Assembly: GCA_905211485.1 (NCBI GenBank)
Contig: CAJMAW010000161.1
Location: forward strand, 1 to 6,217
Origin: an uncultured Lentisphaeria bacterium
Lineage (GTDB): Bacteria; Verrucomicrobiota; Lentisphaeria; Victivallales; UBA1829
Length of the DNA stretch: 6,217 nucleotides
Direction: 5' to 3'
Shown here: positions 1-5,956 of the stretch, in pieces
Layout of the letters: each line of letters starts with the position of its first letter
Position numbering within the stretch: position 1 is the stretch's first letter
The notes under the pieces: generated by a model
What the model saw: only the letters and a program-made list of their open reading frames with translations
Told to the model about the DNA's origin: nothing
Database searches by the model: none
Position numbers and translations under genes: made by a program

Positions 1-54
1 TTTAACGGGCATTTTACACCAAGTCAAGTTGTCCAGTTTTCGGGGACAACCGCA
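1..54 (+). repeat. Left copy of 54-bp perfect terminal inverted repeat
   Basis: Bases 1-54 are the exact reverse complement of 6164-6217; identity stops at base 55 (G here, A in the other copy). Inside it is a smaller hairpin, GTTGTCC (28-34) with GGACAAC (44-50) around a 9-nt loop. Read outward from the window the repeat begins TGCGGTTGTCCCCGAAAACT, and its TG terminus and general look recall ends of IS3-type insertion sequences. No transposase is in the window, so the family is a guess. The frame of the first aldo/keto reductase passes through it without a stop. Confidence 0.95.
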
Positions 55-1245
55 GGAAAAGGCAGACAGATCACCCGCCGGCATTATAAAAACACCGCGC
101 TCACCGTTCCCCTGCTCGGGTTTGGTATGATGCGACTGCCGCGCCTCTCGCCGGAAAAACCGGACATCGATTATGCCACCGTGGAAAAACAGATCGCCAA
201 AGCGATGGATGTGGGGCTCAACTATTTTGATACCGCCTATTTCTACCATGATGGACTCAGCGAAAAATGCGCGGGCGACCTGCTGAGCAAATACCCGCGA
301 GACCGTTATTACCTTGTCAGCAAAATGCCGGTTCGGGCGTTGAAGAAGGAGGAAGATGTCGAACGAATCTGGAATGAACAGCTTGCACGCTGCAAAACTG
401 ATTATTTCGATTTCTACCTGGTTCATAATCTGAACCGGGATCGCTGGACGGACACCAGACGATTCCATGTCTACGAGTTTCTGAAACAGAAGCAGAAAGA
501 AGGAAAAATCCGCAAACTGGGATTCTCATTTCATGACGAGCCGGAAATTCTGAAGGAGATTGCCGAAGCGCACCCATGGGATTTCGGACAGATTCAGCTC
601 AATTACCTGGACTGGACCCTCTACCGTTCCCGGGAACAGTATGAGATCCTAACAAAGCTCGGCATTCCGGTCATTGTGATGGAACCTCTCCGTGGCGGCG
701 CGCTTGCAGCGCTGAATCCGGAAGCGACGGCGATTCTGAAAAAAGCCAATCCCGATGTGAGCGCCGCTTCCTGGGCATTGCGTTATGCGGCAAGTCTTCC
801 GAATGTTCTTTGCGTCCTTTCCGGCATGACGCTGACCGAGCACCTCGAAGACAACATCGGCACTTTTACCGATTTCAAAGCGCTGAATGATGCGGAACGG
901 AAAACGATCGAGGCGGCGCTTGCAGCCTACCGGAAATCCGGAGCAGTTTCCTGCACGGAATGCCGTTACTGCACGCCATGCCCGGTCGGAGTGAACATTC
1001 CCCGGGTGTTTGGGCTCTACAATCAGGCGAAGACAACGGGAAATACCGGACATTTTCGTCTGGTGTACGACAAAATGTCATCGGATGAAAAGGCCTCCGC
1101 CTGCGTCAGCTGTGGAGCTTGCCTGAAAAAATGTCCGCAGCACATCCAGATTCCTGAAATGCTGAAAAAAATCACTTCGGAAATGGAAGGCCCTCTGAAG
1201 AAGAGTGCCATGTTCTGGTCGCCGGATCACGAATTTTATGTATGA
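1..1245 (+). CDS. Aldo/keto reductase with C-terminal double [4Fe-4S] ferredoxin domain, 5' end missing
   Basis: NAD(P)H-dependent (by family) TIM-barrel oxidoreductase of the ferredoxin-tailed aldo/keto reductase group (COG1453-like), presumably cytoplasmic; substrate unknown. Numbering from the Met at 127, the full catalytic tetrad is visible: D35 (FDTAYFYH), Y40, K66 (LVSKMP) and H100 (YLVHN). The tail carries C276/C279/C282/C285-P and C326/C329/C332/C336-P, enough for two [4Fe-4S] clusters, suggesting electron transfer to or from the barrel. The frame is open from base 1 with no ATG, GTG or TTG before 127. Family-like sequence already begins near base 76 (RRHYKNT, then VPLLGFG at 106-126), so starting at 127 would remove the first strand and the conserved LLGFG segment, and no good ribosome binding site precedes 127. 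I therefore call it 5'-partial; codons inside the terminal repeat (1-54) are probably not native. The stop is followed 18 nt later by the second reductase, suggesting one transcript. Confidence 0.85.
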   Translation, partial: FNGHFTPSQVVQFSGTTAGKGRQITRRHYKNTALTVPLLGFGMMRLPRLSPEKPDIDYATVEKQIAKAMDVGLNYFDTAYFYHDGLSEKCAGDLLSKYPRDRYYLVSKMPVRALKKEEDVERIWNEQLARCKTDYFDFYLVHNLNRDRWTDTRRFHVYEFLKQKQKEGKIRKLGFSFHDEPEILKEIAEAHPWDFGQIQLNYLDWTLYRSREQYEILTKLGIPVIVMEPLRGGALAALNPEATAILKKANPDVSAASWALRYAASLPNVLCVLSGMTLTEHLEDNIGTFTDFKALNDAERKTIEAALAAYRKSGAVSCTECRYCTPCPVGVNIPRVFGLYNQAKTTGNTGHFRLVYDKMSSDEKASACVSCGACLKKCPQHIQIPEMLKKITSEMEGPLKKSAMFWSPDHEFYV

Positions 1246-1263
1246 GCAGGAGAAAGTAGTCTT

Positions 1264-2475
1264 ATGGATCGGCGTGACTTTCTGAAAACGACTCTGACGC
1301 TGGCGGCGCTTGCGCCGCTTTCCCGCCTTTCGGCACAGACAAAAGAGGGCATCGACAAGAAGTCCCAAGGTATGATTTACCGGGAGCTGGGACGATCCGG
1401 CCTCTCGGTCAGTGCGATCGCTCTAGGAATTGAGGGATTCAAAAGCAGATCGTTTGAAGAAACAAAAACTCTCGTGACGTATGCGCTGGGAAACGGCATC
1501 AACTTCCTGGACCTCTGCATTGCCGACCCCCGGATGCTTTCCGATATCGCCCGGGCGATGGGGAAACAGCGGAAACAATTTGTGATTCAAGGACATCTCG
1601 GTTCCATTTGGAGAAATGGTCAATATCTTCGCAGCCGGAATCTGAAAGACTGCAAAGAGGCGTATGAAAATATGCTGAAAACGTTCGGCGGCCATATTGA
1701 GATCGGCATGATTCACTATGTGGATGCGGAAGATGATCTGGATCGGATTCGCCGGAATGGACTGCTTACTTACGCCGGAGACCTGAAGGCTGCCGGACGG
1801 ATTGAGGCAATCGGACTCTCCAGCCACAGTCCGGCCATTGCGCGCCGTGCGGTGGAGGAAAATCTGGTGGACGTTCTGATGTTTTCCATCAATCCCGGAT
1901 ACGATTTGCGTCCCTCAGGGAGACGGATCGAATACGATGAGGAGCGCCAGAAACTTTATGAACTTTGTGCCCGCAGAAACATTGGTGTGGACGTAATGAA
2001 AGCCTATGGTGGAGGCGATCTGTTGAATGCGCGTCTCTCTCCGTTCAGCAAGGCGTTTACACCGATGCAGGCGCTGCACTATGCACTGACCCGTCCGGCG
2101 GTGGCGGCCGTCATGGTCGGATGCCGGAGTGTCGCGGATATTCAGGCGGCTCTGGCATGGTGTTCCGCTTCCGCCGCGGAACGGGATTATACCCGTGTAT
2201 TCGACGGGCTCGACGCGAAATCATGGCAGGGGCACTGTCTTTACTGCGGTCATTGCGCTCCCTGTCCGAAAGAGATCGATATTGCCAGCGTCAACAAATA
2301 TTTGAATCTGGCACTTGCCCAGGGAGAAATCCCGCCGACGGTGCGCGACCACTATCGTCTTCTGAAACATCACGCTTCGGAATGCATTCAGTGCGGCGCA
2401 TGCGAAAAACGGTGTCCATTTTCCGTTCCGATCCGGACGAAAATGAAACAGGCCGCCGGGCTGTTTGGAAGATAA
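1264..2475 (+). CDS. Tat-exported Fe-S aldo/keto reductase-like protein with degenerate active site
   Basis: 403 aa. The N-terminus MDRRDFLKTT followed by a hydrophobic stretch (about residues 9-20) and a possible cleavage after LSA (22-24) is a twin-arginine signal, consistent with export of a folded, cofactor-loaded protein. From residue 37 (MIYRELGRSGLSVS) it is an aldo/keto reductase barrel, and the tail has two [4Fe-4S] motifs: C325/C328/C331/C334-P and C374/C377/C380/C384-P. Of the catalytic tetrad, Asp (D83, FLDLC) and His (H151, MIHYVD) are present, but the Tyr position reads D88 and the Lys position falls in VIQGHLG (106-113) without lysine. Classical carbonyl reduction is therefore doubtful; a redox or electron-transfer role is an inference. 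An AGGAG at 1248-1252, 11 nt before the ATG, supports the start. It lies 18 nt after the first reductase and 22 nt before cbiM, so the genes are probably co-transcribed. Fold and cluster motifs are sure, function is not. Confidence 0.9.
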   Translation: MDRRDFLKTTLTLAALAPLSRLSAQTKEGIDKKSQGMIYRELGRSGLSVSAIALGIEGFKSRSFEETKTLVTYALGNGINFLDLCIADPRMLSDIARAMGKQRKQFVIQGHLGSIWRNGQYLRSRNLKDCKEAYENMLKTFGGHIEIGMIHYVDAEDDLDRIRRNGLLTYAGDLKAAGRIEAIGLSSHSPAIARRAVEENLVDVLMFSINPGYDLRPSGRRIEYDEERQKLYELCARRNIGVDVMKAYGGGDLLNARLSPFSKAFTPMQALHYALTRPAVAAVMVGCRSVADIQAALAWCSASAAERDYTRVFDGLDAKSWQGHCLYCGHCAPCPKEIDIASVNKYLNLALAQGEIPPTVRDHYRLLKHHASECIQCGACEKRCPFSVPIRTKMKQAAGLFGR

Positions 2476-2484
2476 ACAGAAAGA

Positions 2485-2490
2485 GAGGAG
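2485..2490 (+). promoter_or_regulatory. Ribosome binding site fixing the cbiM start
   Basis: GAGGAG lies 7 nt before the ATG at 2498. It decides between that ATG and an in-frame ATG at 2465 that overlaps the preceding gene. Only the start at 2498 gives the Met-His N-terminus that CbiM/NikM proteins use in metal binding. Confidence 0.85.
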
Positions 2491-2497
2491 TTCTTTT

Positions 2498-3490
2498 ATG
2501 CACATGGCAGACGCGCTTCTTTCGCCGACGGTCGGCGGAACCATCCTGGCGGTTTCGGCCGGGATTCTTGCGTATTCGGTGCGGGACGTCCGGAAAAATT
2601 TTGACGAAAGCCGCATCCCGCTGATGGGGGTCGCGGGCGCATTCGTCTTTGCCGCGCAGATGGTCAATTTCGCGATTCCCGGAACCGGGTCGAGCGGACA
2701 CATCGGGGGCGCGGTGCTGCTCACGGCTCTGCTCGGGCCGTCACCGGCCTTCATCGTGATGGCGGGAGTGCTGCTGATCCAGGCGCTTTTCTTCGCCGAC
2801 GGCGGGCTGCTCGCGTGGGGATGCAACCTCTTCAATCTCGGATTCTTCGGCTGTTTTCTCGCATATCCGTATCTTTTCCGCCCGATTGCGGGGAAAAAGA
2901 TGAGTCGTCCGCGCGTTCTCTCCGCGAGTATCGTTTCCTGTCTTGTTTCGATGGAACTCGGCGCATTAGCCGTGACGCTGGAAACACTGCTTTCCGGAGT
3001 GACGGAACTGCCCTTTGCAGTCTTCGTTTCCGTGATGCTGCCGATTCACCTGGCAATTGGGCTTGGCGAAGGGGTGGCGACAGCAGCGGTACTGCTCTTT
3101 GTGCGGAACCATCTGCCGGAGGCGGATTCCCTACGTCTGGAGGAGAAGAAGTTTTCCATTGTCCGCCTCTCTCTGGTAATGGGACTGACCTCGCTGCTGA
3201 TCGGCGGAGGTCTTTCTCTTCTGGCTTCCGGAAAGCCCGACGGACTCGAATGGTCCATGGAACAGACCGCCGGAAGCACGGAACTGGAAAGTTCAGGCGC
3301 GGTCCATTCGTTTTTCGCGGATCTTGCGGAAAAAATCGCTATGCTCCCGGACTATGCGTTTCCGGGAAGTGAAACTCCGCTTGGAACTGCCGTTGCCGGC
3401 ATCGTTGGAGTTCTCCTCTGCGGAGTTCTTCTCGGACTCGGCGGATATGCGCTCTGCCGGAGAACGACGCATCGGAGAGCGGCAAAATGA
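2498..3490 (+). CDS. cbiM: ECF cobalt/nickel transporter substrate-binding membrane protein, CbiM-CbiN(PDGLE) fusion
   Basis: 330 aa inner-membrane S-component that captures Co2+ or Ni2+ for the CbiQ/CbiO energizing module. The processed-looking start MHMADALLSP places His2 at the N-terminus, which in the family helps ligate the metal, and H68 lies in the conserved loop PGTGSSGHIGG (61-71). Other family signatures are FFADGG (98-103) with a following WGCNLFNLGF (107-116), and HLAIGLGEG (184-192). About six membrane segments lie within residues 9-202. The C-terminal part has a membrane segment (about 221-244), the PDGLE motif (247-251), a soluble loop and a last membrane segment (about 294-318). 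This is the CbiN-like auxiliary domain fused to CbiM, as in NikMN-type proteins, and no separate cbiN is present. The stop overlaps the cbiQ start. Metal specificity between Co and Ni cannot be decided from the sequence, so the symbol could equally be nikMN. Confidence 0.93.
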   Translation: MHMADALLSPTVGGTILAVSAGILAYSVRDVRKNFDESRIPLMGVAGAFVFAAQMVNFAIPGTGSSGHIGGAVLLTALLGPSPAFIVMAGVLLIQALFFADGGLLAWGCNLFNLGFFGCFLAYPYLFRPIAGKKMSRPRVLSASIVSCLVSMELGALAVTLETLLSGVTELPFAVFVSVMLPIHLAIGLGEGVATAAVLLFVRNHLPEADSLRLEEKKFSIVRLSLVMGLTSLLIGGGLSLLASGKPDGLEWSMEQTAGSTELESSGAVHSFFADLAEKIAMLPDYAFPGSETPLGTAVAGIVGVLLCGVLLGLGGYALCRRTTHRRAAK

Positions 3491-4251
3491 ATTTTCCCCT
3501 GCCACAATTCCTGCCGGAAACGCATTGCGTTTCACCGCGTGGTCTGTTTGCGCGCCTTTCGCCGCTGCCGAAGGTCTGCTTTGCAGTGGGTTTTCTGGTG
3601 CTGGCCGTTTCCTTCGGACGCTATGACTGGCCGGGCAGCACGCTCTTTGCCTGCGCGCCGTTTCTGATGGCGCAGCTCGGAGGCGTTTCCGCCACCGCTC
3701 TGCTGCGCCGGGCACTTCTGGCTTTGCCGTTTGTTTTATGCGCGGCGGCGGCAAACCTTTTTTTCGACAGGGAAGGAATTGAGGTCGCCGGAAACATTGT
3801 GCTTCCGGGCGGCGTGATCTCGTTCTGGGTGCTTACGACCAAGACACTTGCAACGACGGGAATGGTACTGCTTCTGGCGGCAACGACAACACTGTCCGGC
3901 ATTTCCGGAGCGCTCGCGCAGCTCCATGTGCCCTGCATTCTGATTCTGCAAATTCAACTTCTCTGCCGTTATCTTGTGCTAACGGCGGAGGAGGCGCGAA
4001 ATTTGTTGCACGGTTATTTTCTGCGGAATCCCGGATGCCGGATTATCCCGGCACGCGACTGGGGAATGCTCTGTGGACGGCTTTTCCTGCGAAGCGTCGA
4101 ACGAGCCGGTGCGGTTTATCAGGCGATGCAGTGCCGACTCTTCCACGCCGGAAAGCCGCTCGAGAAAAGCGGGCTGGGCTCTGTCGGCGAATGGTGCGTC
4201 TGCCTGCCGGCACTGGGATTTTTTTGTATTCTTCGAGGAGTGTTTGCATGA
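3487..4251 (+). CDS. cbiQ: ECF cobalt/nickel transporter transmembrane coupling protein CbiQ (T-component)
   Basis: 254 aa membrane protein that couples ATP hydrolysis by CbiO to movement of CbiM. Hydrophobic segments lie at about 29-43, 50-64, 74-91, 107-131, 142-160 and 231-248. The cytoplasmic coupling helices are recognisable as RYLVLTAEEARNLL (161-174) and RSVERAGAVYQAMQCR (202-217), the usual place of the two arginine-containing EcfT motifs. The motifs are degenerate: instead of Ala-Arg-Ser/Gly they read L179-R180-N181 and C216-R217-L218, keeping only the central Arg. The start ATG (3487) overlaps the cbiM stop in an ATGA, and the stop overlaps the cbiO ATG in another, indicating translational coupling. 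Identification rests on the coupling helices, length and position between cbiM and cbiO; it is more divergent than its neighbours. Confidence 0.88.
   Translation: MNFPLPQFLPETHCVSPRGLFARLSPLPKVCFAVGFLVLAVSFGRYDWPGSTLFACAPFLMAQLGGVSATALLRRALLALPFVLCAAAANLFFDREGIEVAGNIVLPGGVISFWVLTTKTLATTGMVLLLAATTTLSGISGALAQLHVPCILILQIQLLCRYLVLTAEEARNLLHGYFLRNPGCRIIPARDWGMLCGRLFLRSVERAGAVYQAMQCRLFHAGKPLEKSGLGSVGEWCVCLPALGFFCILRGVFA
4235..4240 (+). promoter_or_regulatory. Ribosome binding site fixing the cbiO start
   Basis: GAGGAG lies 7 nt before the ATG at 4248. An in-frame ATG exists at 4035, but it would add 71 residues out of the cbiQ reading frame with no ABC-protein similarity. The start at 4248 begins directly with the first strand (MKIELCDLVLE) and forms an ATGA overlap with cbiQ. 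Confidence 0.85.
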
Positions 4252-4955
4252 AAATTGAATTGTGTGATCTCGTTCTGGAGCGCTCCGGCGGAATCCTGGC
4301 CATTGACGGAGTCTCCTATGTGTTTGATTCCGAACGAGCTTCCGCCGTTGCGATTCTCGGTGCGAACGGCGCGGGCAAGTCGACGCTTCTTGAAAGCATT
4401 CCCGGTCTTGTTCCGATCCGTTCCGGTTCGATCCGTGTTGACGGAATCAATGTGGAAAAACGCCATTATCCAGCCATCCGGGCTAAGGTGGGAATGATCT
4501 TCCAGAACTCCGACGATCAGCTTTTCAATCATACGGTCGGCGAGGATGTCGCGTTCGGTCCGCGCAACTTGAACCTTCCGCCGGAAGAGGTAACTGTGCG
4601 CGTCAATGAGGCTCTTGCCATGCTTGGAATCGCGCATCTTGCGGCGCGTGATGTCATGCGCCTCTCCGGAGGCGAAAAGCGTCGAGCTGCGCTGGCCGGT
4701 GTGCTTGCAATGAAGCCGGAAGCGATTCTGCTTGATGAACCGACATCGATGCTCGATCCTCGCGCCTGCCGGGAACTGGCGGATAGTCTGGAAATGCTCC
4801 CCGCGTTGAAACTTATTGCGACGCACGATCTTGCCTTCGCGGAACGAGTTTGTTCCGAATGCCTGGTTCTGCAGGAGGGCAGAATCGTCGCCTCCGGGAA
4901 AATCGATGCTCTTTTGAAACGGCACGATTTCCTGCGGGAATGCGGTCTGGAGTAA
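4248..4955 (+). CDS. cbiO: ECF cobalt/nickel transporter ATPase CbiO
   Basis: 235 aa cytoplasmic ABC ATPase powering the CbiMQ importer, presumably as a homodimer because only one ATPase gene is present. All catalytic elements are intact: Walker A GANGAGKST (38-46), Q-loop Q86 in the CbiO/EcfA-typical FQNSDDQLF (85-93), signature LSGGEKRR (139-146), Walker B ILLDEP (160-165), D-loop SMLD (167-170) and switch His H193 (ATHD). At 235 aa it is slightly shorter than many EcfA proteins (about 270-290 aa) and matches compact CbiO forms. It is the last gene of the operon, and a weak hairpin overlaps its stop codon. Family assignment is secure; cobalt versus nickel is not resolved. Confidence 0.95.
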   Translation: MKIELCDLVLERSGGILAIDGVSYVFDSERASAVAILGANGAGKSTLLESIPGLVPIRSGSIRVDGINVEKRHYPAIRAKVGMIFQNSDDQLFNHTVGEDVAFGPRNLNLPPEEVTVRVNEALAMLGIAHLAARDVMRLSGGEKRRAALAGVLAMKPEAILLDEPTSMLDPRACRELADSLEMLPALKLIATHDLAFAERVCSECLVLQEGRIVASGKIDALLKRHDFLRECGLE

Positions 4956-4978
4956 CAGGAATGGTTCTTCTTCCTGTT
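4954..4978 (+). terminator. Candidate weak intrinsic terminator of the reductase-cbiMQO operon
   Basis: AACAGGAA (4954-4961) pairs with TTCCTGTT (4971-4978) around a 9-nt loop, starting in the stop codon of cbiO. The downstream tract (TGGTGTTTATCT) is only moderately T-rich and the stem is AT-rich, so efficiency is doubtful. Confidence 0.45.
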
Positions 4979-4984
4979 TGGTGT

Positions 4985-5009
4985 TTATCTAAATGCTAAA
5001 TGCAGATAA
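4985..5009. repeat. Small inverted repeat enclosing a direct repeat
   Basis: TTATCT (4985-4990) and AGATAA (5004-5009) form a 6-bp inverted repeat. The 13-nt loop consists of AAATGC, T, AAATGC, that is a direct repeat with one spacer base. No function can be assigned. Confidence 0.4.
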
Positions 5010-5013
5010 TGAT

Positions 5014-5071
5014 TAGAAATAAAATAAAAAATGGTATTTGTGTCTTTTCGGTAAGACAAACACAAATACCA
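5014..5071 (-). terminator. Strong intrinsic terminator of the EF-hand genes
   Basis: On the minus strand a stem of at least 11 bp forms between bases 5060-5070 and 5033-5043 (GGTATTTGTGT against ACACAAATACC), extended by the T5032/A5071 pair. An alternative inner helix is GTCTT/AAGAC. In leftward reading it is followed by a T-run (complement of 5014-5031, which is almost all A). It begins 12 nt after the stop codon of the leftward EF-hand gene. On the plus strand no T-run follows, so it mainly serves the leftward genes, though it may also slow rightward transcription. Confidence 0.85.
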
Positions 5072-5082
5072 CTCAACTGATG

Positions 5083-5508
5083 TTAATCTTGCTTATCCGT
5101 CGAAAGCTGTTTTGCTCTACGTCCTTTTCTTGAACTCCTCTCTTGGGAATTATCACCGCTGTTTTTTCTCTTGAGGTGCTTCATTGACTTCAGTTCTGCC
5201 TCCGAGAGGGTCCCATCTCCATTGGCATCAATCTTGTCAAAATGCCTGGCAATTTTACCTGTAGCCTCACTCTTGCTGATATTCCCGTCTCCGTTTTTGT
5301 CCATGGCTTTCAAATTGGCGATCGCCTGTTGGCGACCTTTACGCTGTGCAGAGTCCATTCCAGAAATTTGACGGGCTTTCGCCTGACCTCTTCGGGCTTT
5401 TGCCATAGTAGTAGTCTCCGTGCTTGCCGCATCAGAATTTTCCCCATAGAGAATCCCCCCTCCAAGTACCATGAGGGCTAACACACACGCAATCATTTTT
5501 CTGTTCAT
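5083..5508 (-). CDS. Small secreted protein with a canonical EF-hand pair
   Basis: 141 aa. A lysine/arginine start (MNRK) and hydrophobic core (about residues 5-21, IACVLALMVLGG) make a Sec-type signal peptide with likely cleavage near YGEN (21-24). No lipobox cysteine is seen. Two 12-residue EF-hand Ca2+ loops follow: D70-N72-D74-N76-S78-E81 (DKNGDGNISKSE) and D94-N96-D98-T100-S102-E105 (DANGDGTLSEAE), both with the usual Gly at loop position 6. The tail (111-141) is strongly basic and polar and probably disordered. It should act outside the cytoplasm as a calcium-binding protein; partners are unknown. AAGGAG (minus strand, 5514-5519) lies 5 nt before the ATG. It is a tandem paralogue of the next leftward gene and ends at a strong terminator. 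Confidence 0.88.
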   Translation of the reverse strand: MNRKMIACVLALMVLGGGILYGENSDAASTETTTMAKARRGQAKARQISGMDSAQRKGRQQAIANLKAMDKNGDGNISKSEATGKIARHFDKIDANGDGTLSEAELKSMKHLKRKNSGDNSQERSSRKGRRAKQLSTDKQD

Positions 5509-5551
5509 AGTTGCTCCTTATCCTATTTGTTGTTTGATTTCCTCAGTATGG

Positions 5552-5557
5552 AGTATA
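5552..5557 (-). promoter_or_regulatory. Possible -10 box upstream of the EF-hand gene
   Basis: The minus strand reads TATACT here, a good -10 element that would start transcription about 37 nt before the ATG at 5508. The upstream -35 options are poor: TTACGG at 15-bp spacing or TCTTAC at 17-bp spacing. The second EF-hand gene may therefore have its own promoter besides read-through from the first. Confidence 0.3.
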
Positions 5558-5593
5558 CTTTTCGTATTCATCCCGTAAGAGAGCGTTGAACCT

Positions 5594-5956
5594 TTATTTT
5601 TCTCCATTTGCAGCGGTCGGAACAGAAGAGGATGCAGCGTCTTTCGTCCTGGAACTTTTCTTCAGAGCCTTCAACTCATCAGTAGACAAGTTGTTATTAC
5701 CGTCTGTGTCAATTTTCTCAAAACGTCTGTCAAGTTTTTTGGACGCTTCGTCACGGGTAATATTATTGTCTCCATTCCTGTCCAAGGCTTTCAACTTGGC
5801 TGCCGTATTTTTCTTTTGCGCCTTTCCCGCTTTCTGAATACTTCTGGTTTGAGAGATCCCTTTTGAGTGCCCGCGATTCCCTACTCCGCCCTTGGTATAC
5901 ACGGAACCCGTTGCCATTATTGCGACTAACATACTGACGATCAGAAGCTTGTTCAT
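5594..5956 (-). CDS. Small secreted protein with an Asn-substituted EF-hand pair
   Basis: 120 aa, with a signal peptide (MNKLLIVSMLVAIMATG, likely cleavage around residues 17-21), a basic linker rich in Gly, Lys and Arg (22-50), two EF-hand loops and a polar C-terminus. The loops are D59-N61-D63-N65-T67-E70 and D83-D85-N87-N89-S91-E94. All side-chain ligand positions carry Asp, Asn, Ser, Thr or Glu. In both loops the nearly invariant Gly at position 6 is Asn (N64 and N88), which may still allow the left-handed turn but could lower Ca2+ affinity. The core (LKALDRNGDN...) aligns directly with the downstream gene (LKAMDKNGDG...), indicating a tandem duplication. AAAGGAG (minus strand, 5963-5969) lies 6 nt before the ATG. 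The 85-nt gap to the second copy allows co-transcription. Function beyond presumed extracytoplasmic Ca2+ binding is unknown. Confidence 0.87.
   Translation of the reverse strand: MNKLLIVSMLVAIMATGSVYTKGGVGNRGHSKGISQTRSIQKAGKAQKKNTAAKLKALDRNGDNNITRDEASKKLDRRFEKIDTDGNNNLSTDELKALKKSSRTKDAASSSVPTAANGEK

Noticed and set aside
2465..2497. In-frame ATG at 2465 giving an 11-residue longer CbiM
   Set aside because: It overlaps the preceding gene and lacks a ribosome binding site. The ATG at 2498 has GAGGAG at 7 nt and yields the conserved Met-His N-terminus.
2476..2497. Cobalamin riboswitch or NikR operator ahead of cbiM
   Set aside because: Only 22 nt separate the genes and they hold little beyond a ribosome binding site.
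1965..2624. Rightward 219-aa open frame overlapping the second reductase and cbiM
   Set aside because: It is an alternative frame of two clear genes, with Arg/Ser/Gly-rich low-information translation.
2221..2835. Leftward 204-aa open frame across the reductase-cbiM junction
   Set aside because: Antisense of established genes and Pro/Ala/Ser-rich with no motif.
4035..4247. In-frame upstream ATG giving a 306-aa CbiO
   Set aside because: The extra 71 residues are an out-of-frame reading of cbiQ with no ABC-protein features. The ATG at 4248 has a good ribosome binding site and the first CbiO strand.
4119..4925. Long leftward open frame opposite cbiQ/cbiO
   Set aside because: It is antisense to two well-supported genes and shows no recognisable domain, signal peptide or ribosome binding site context.
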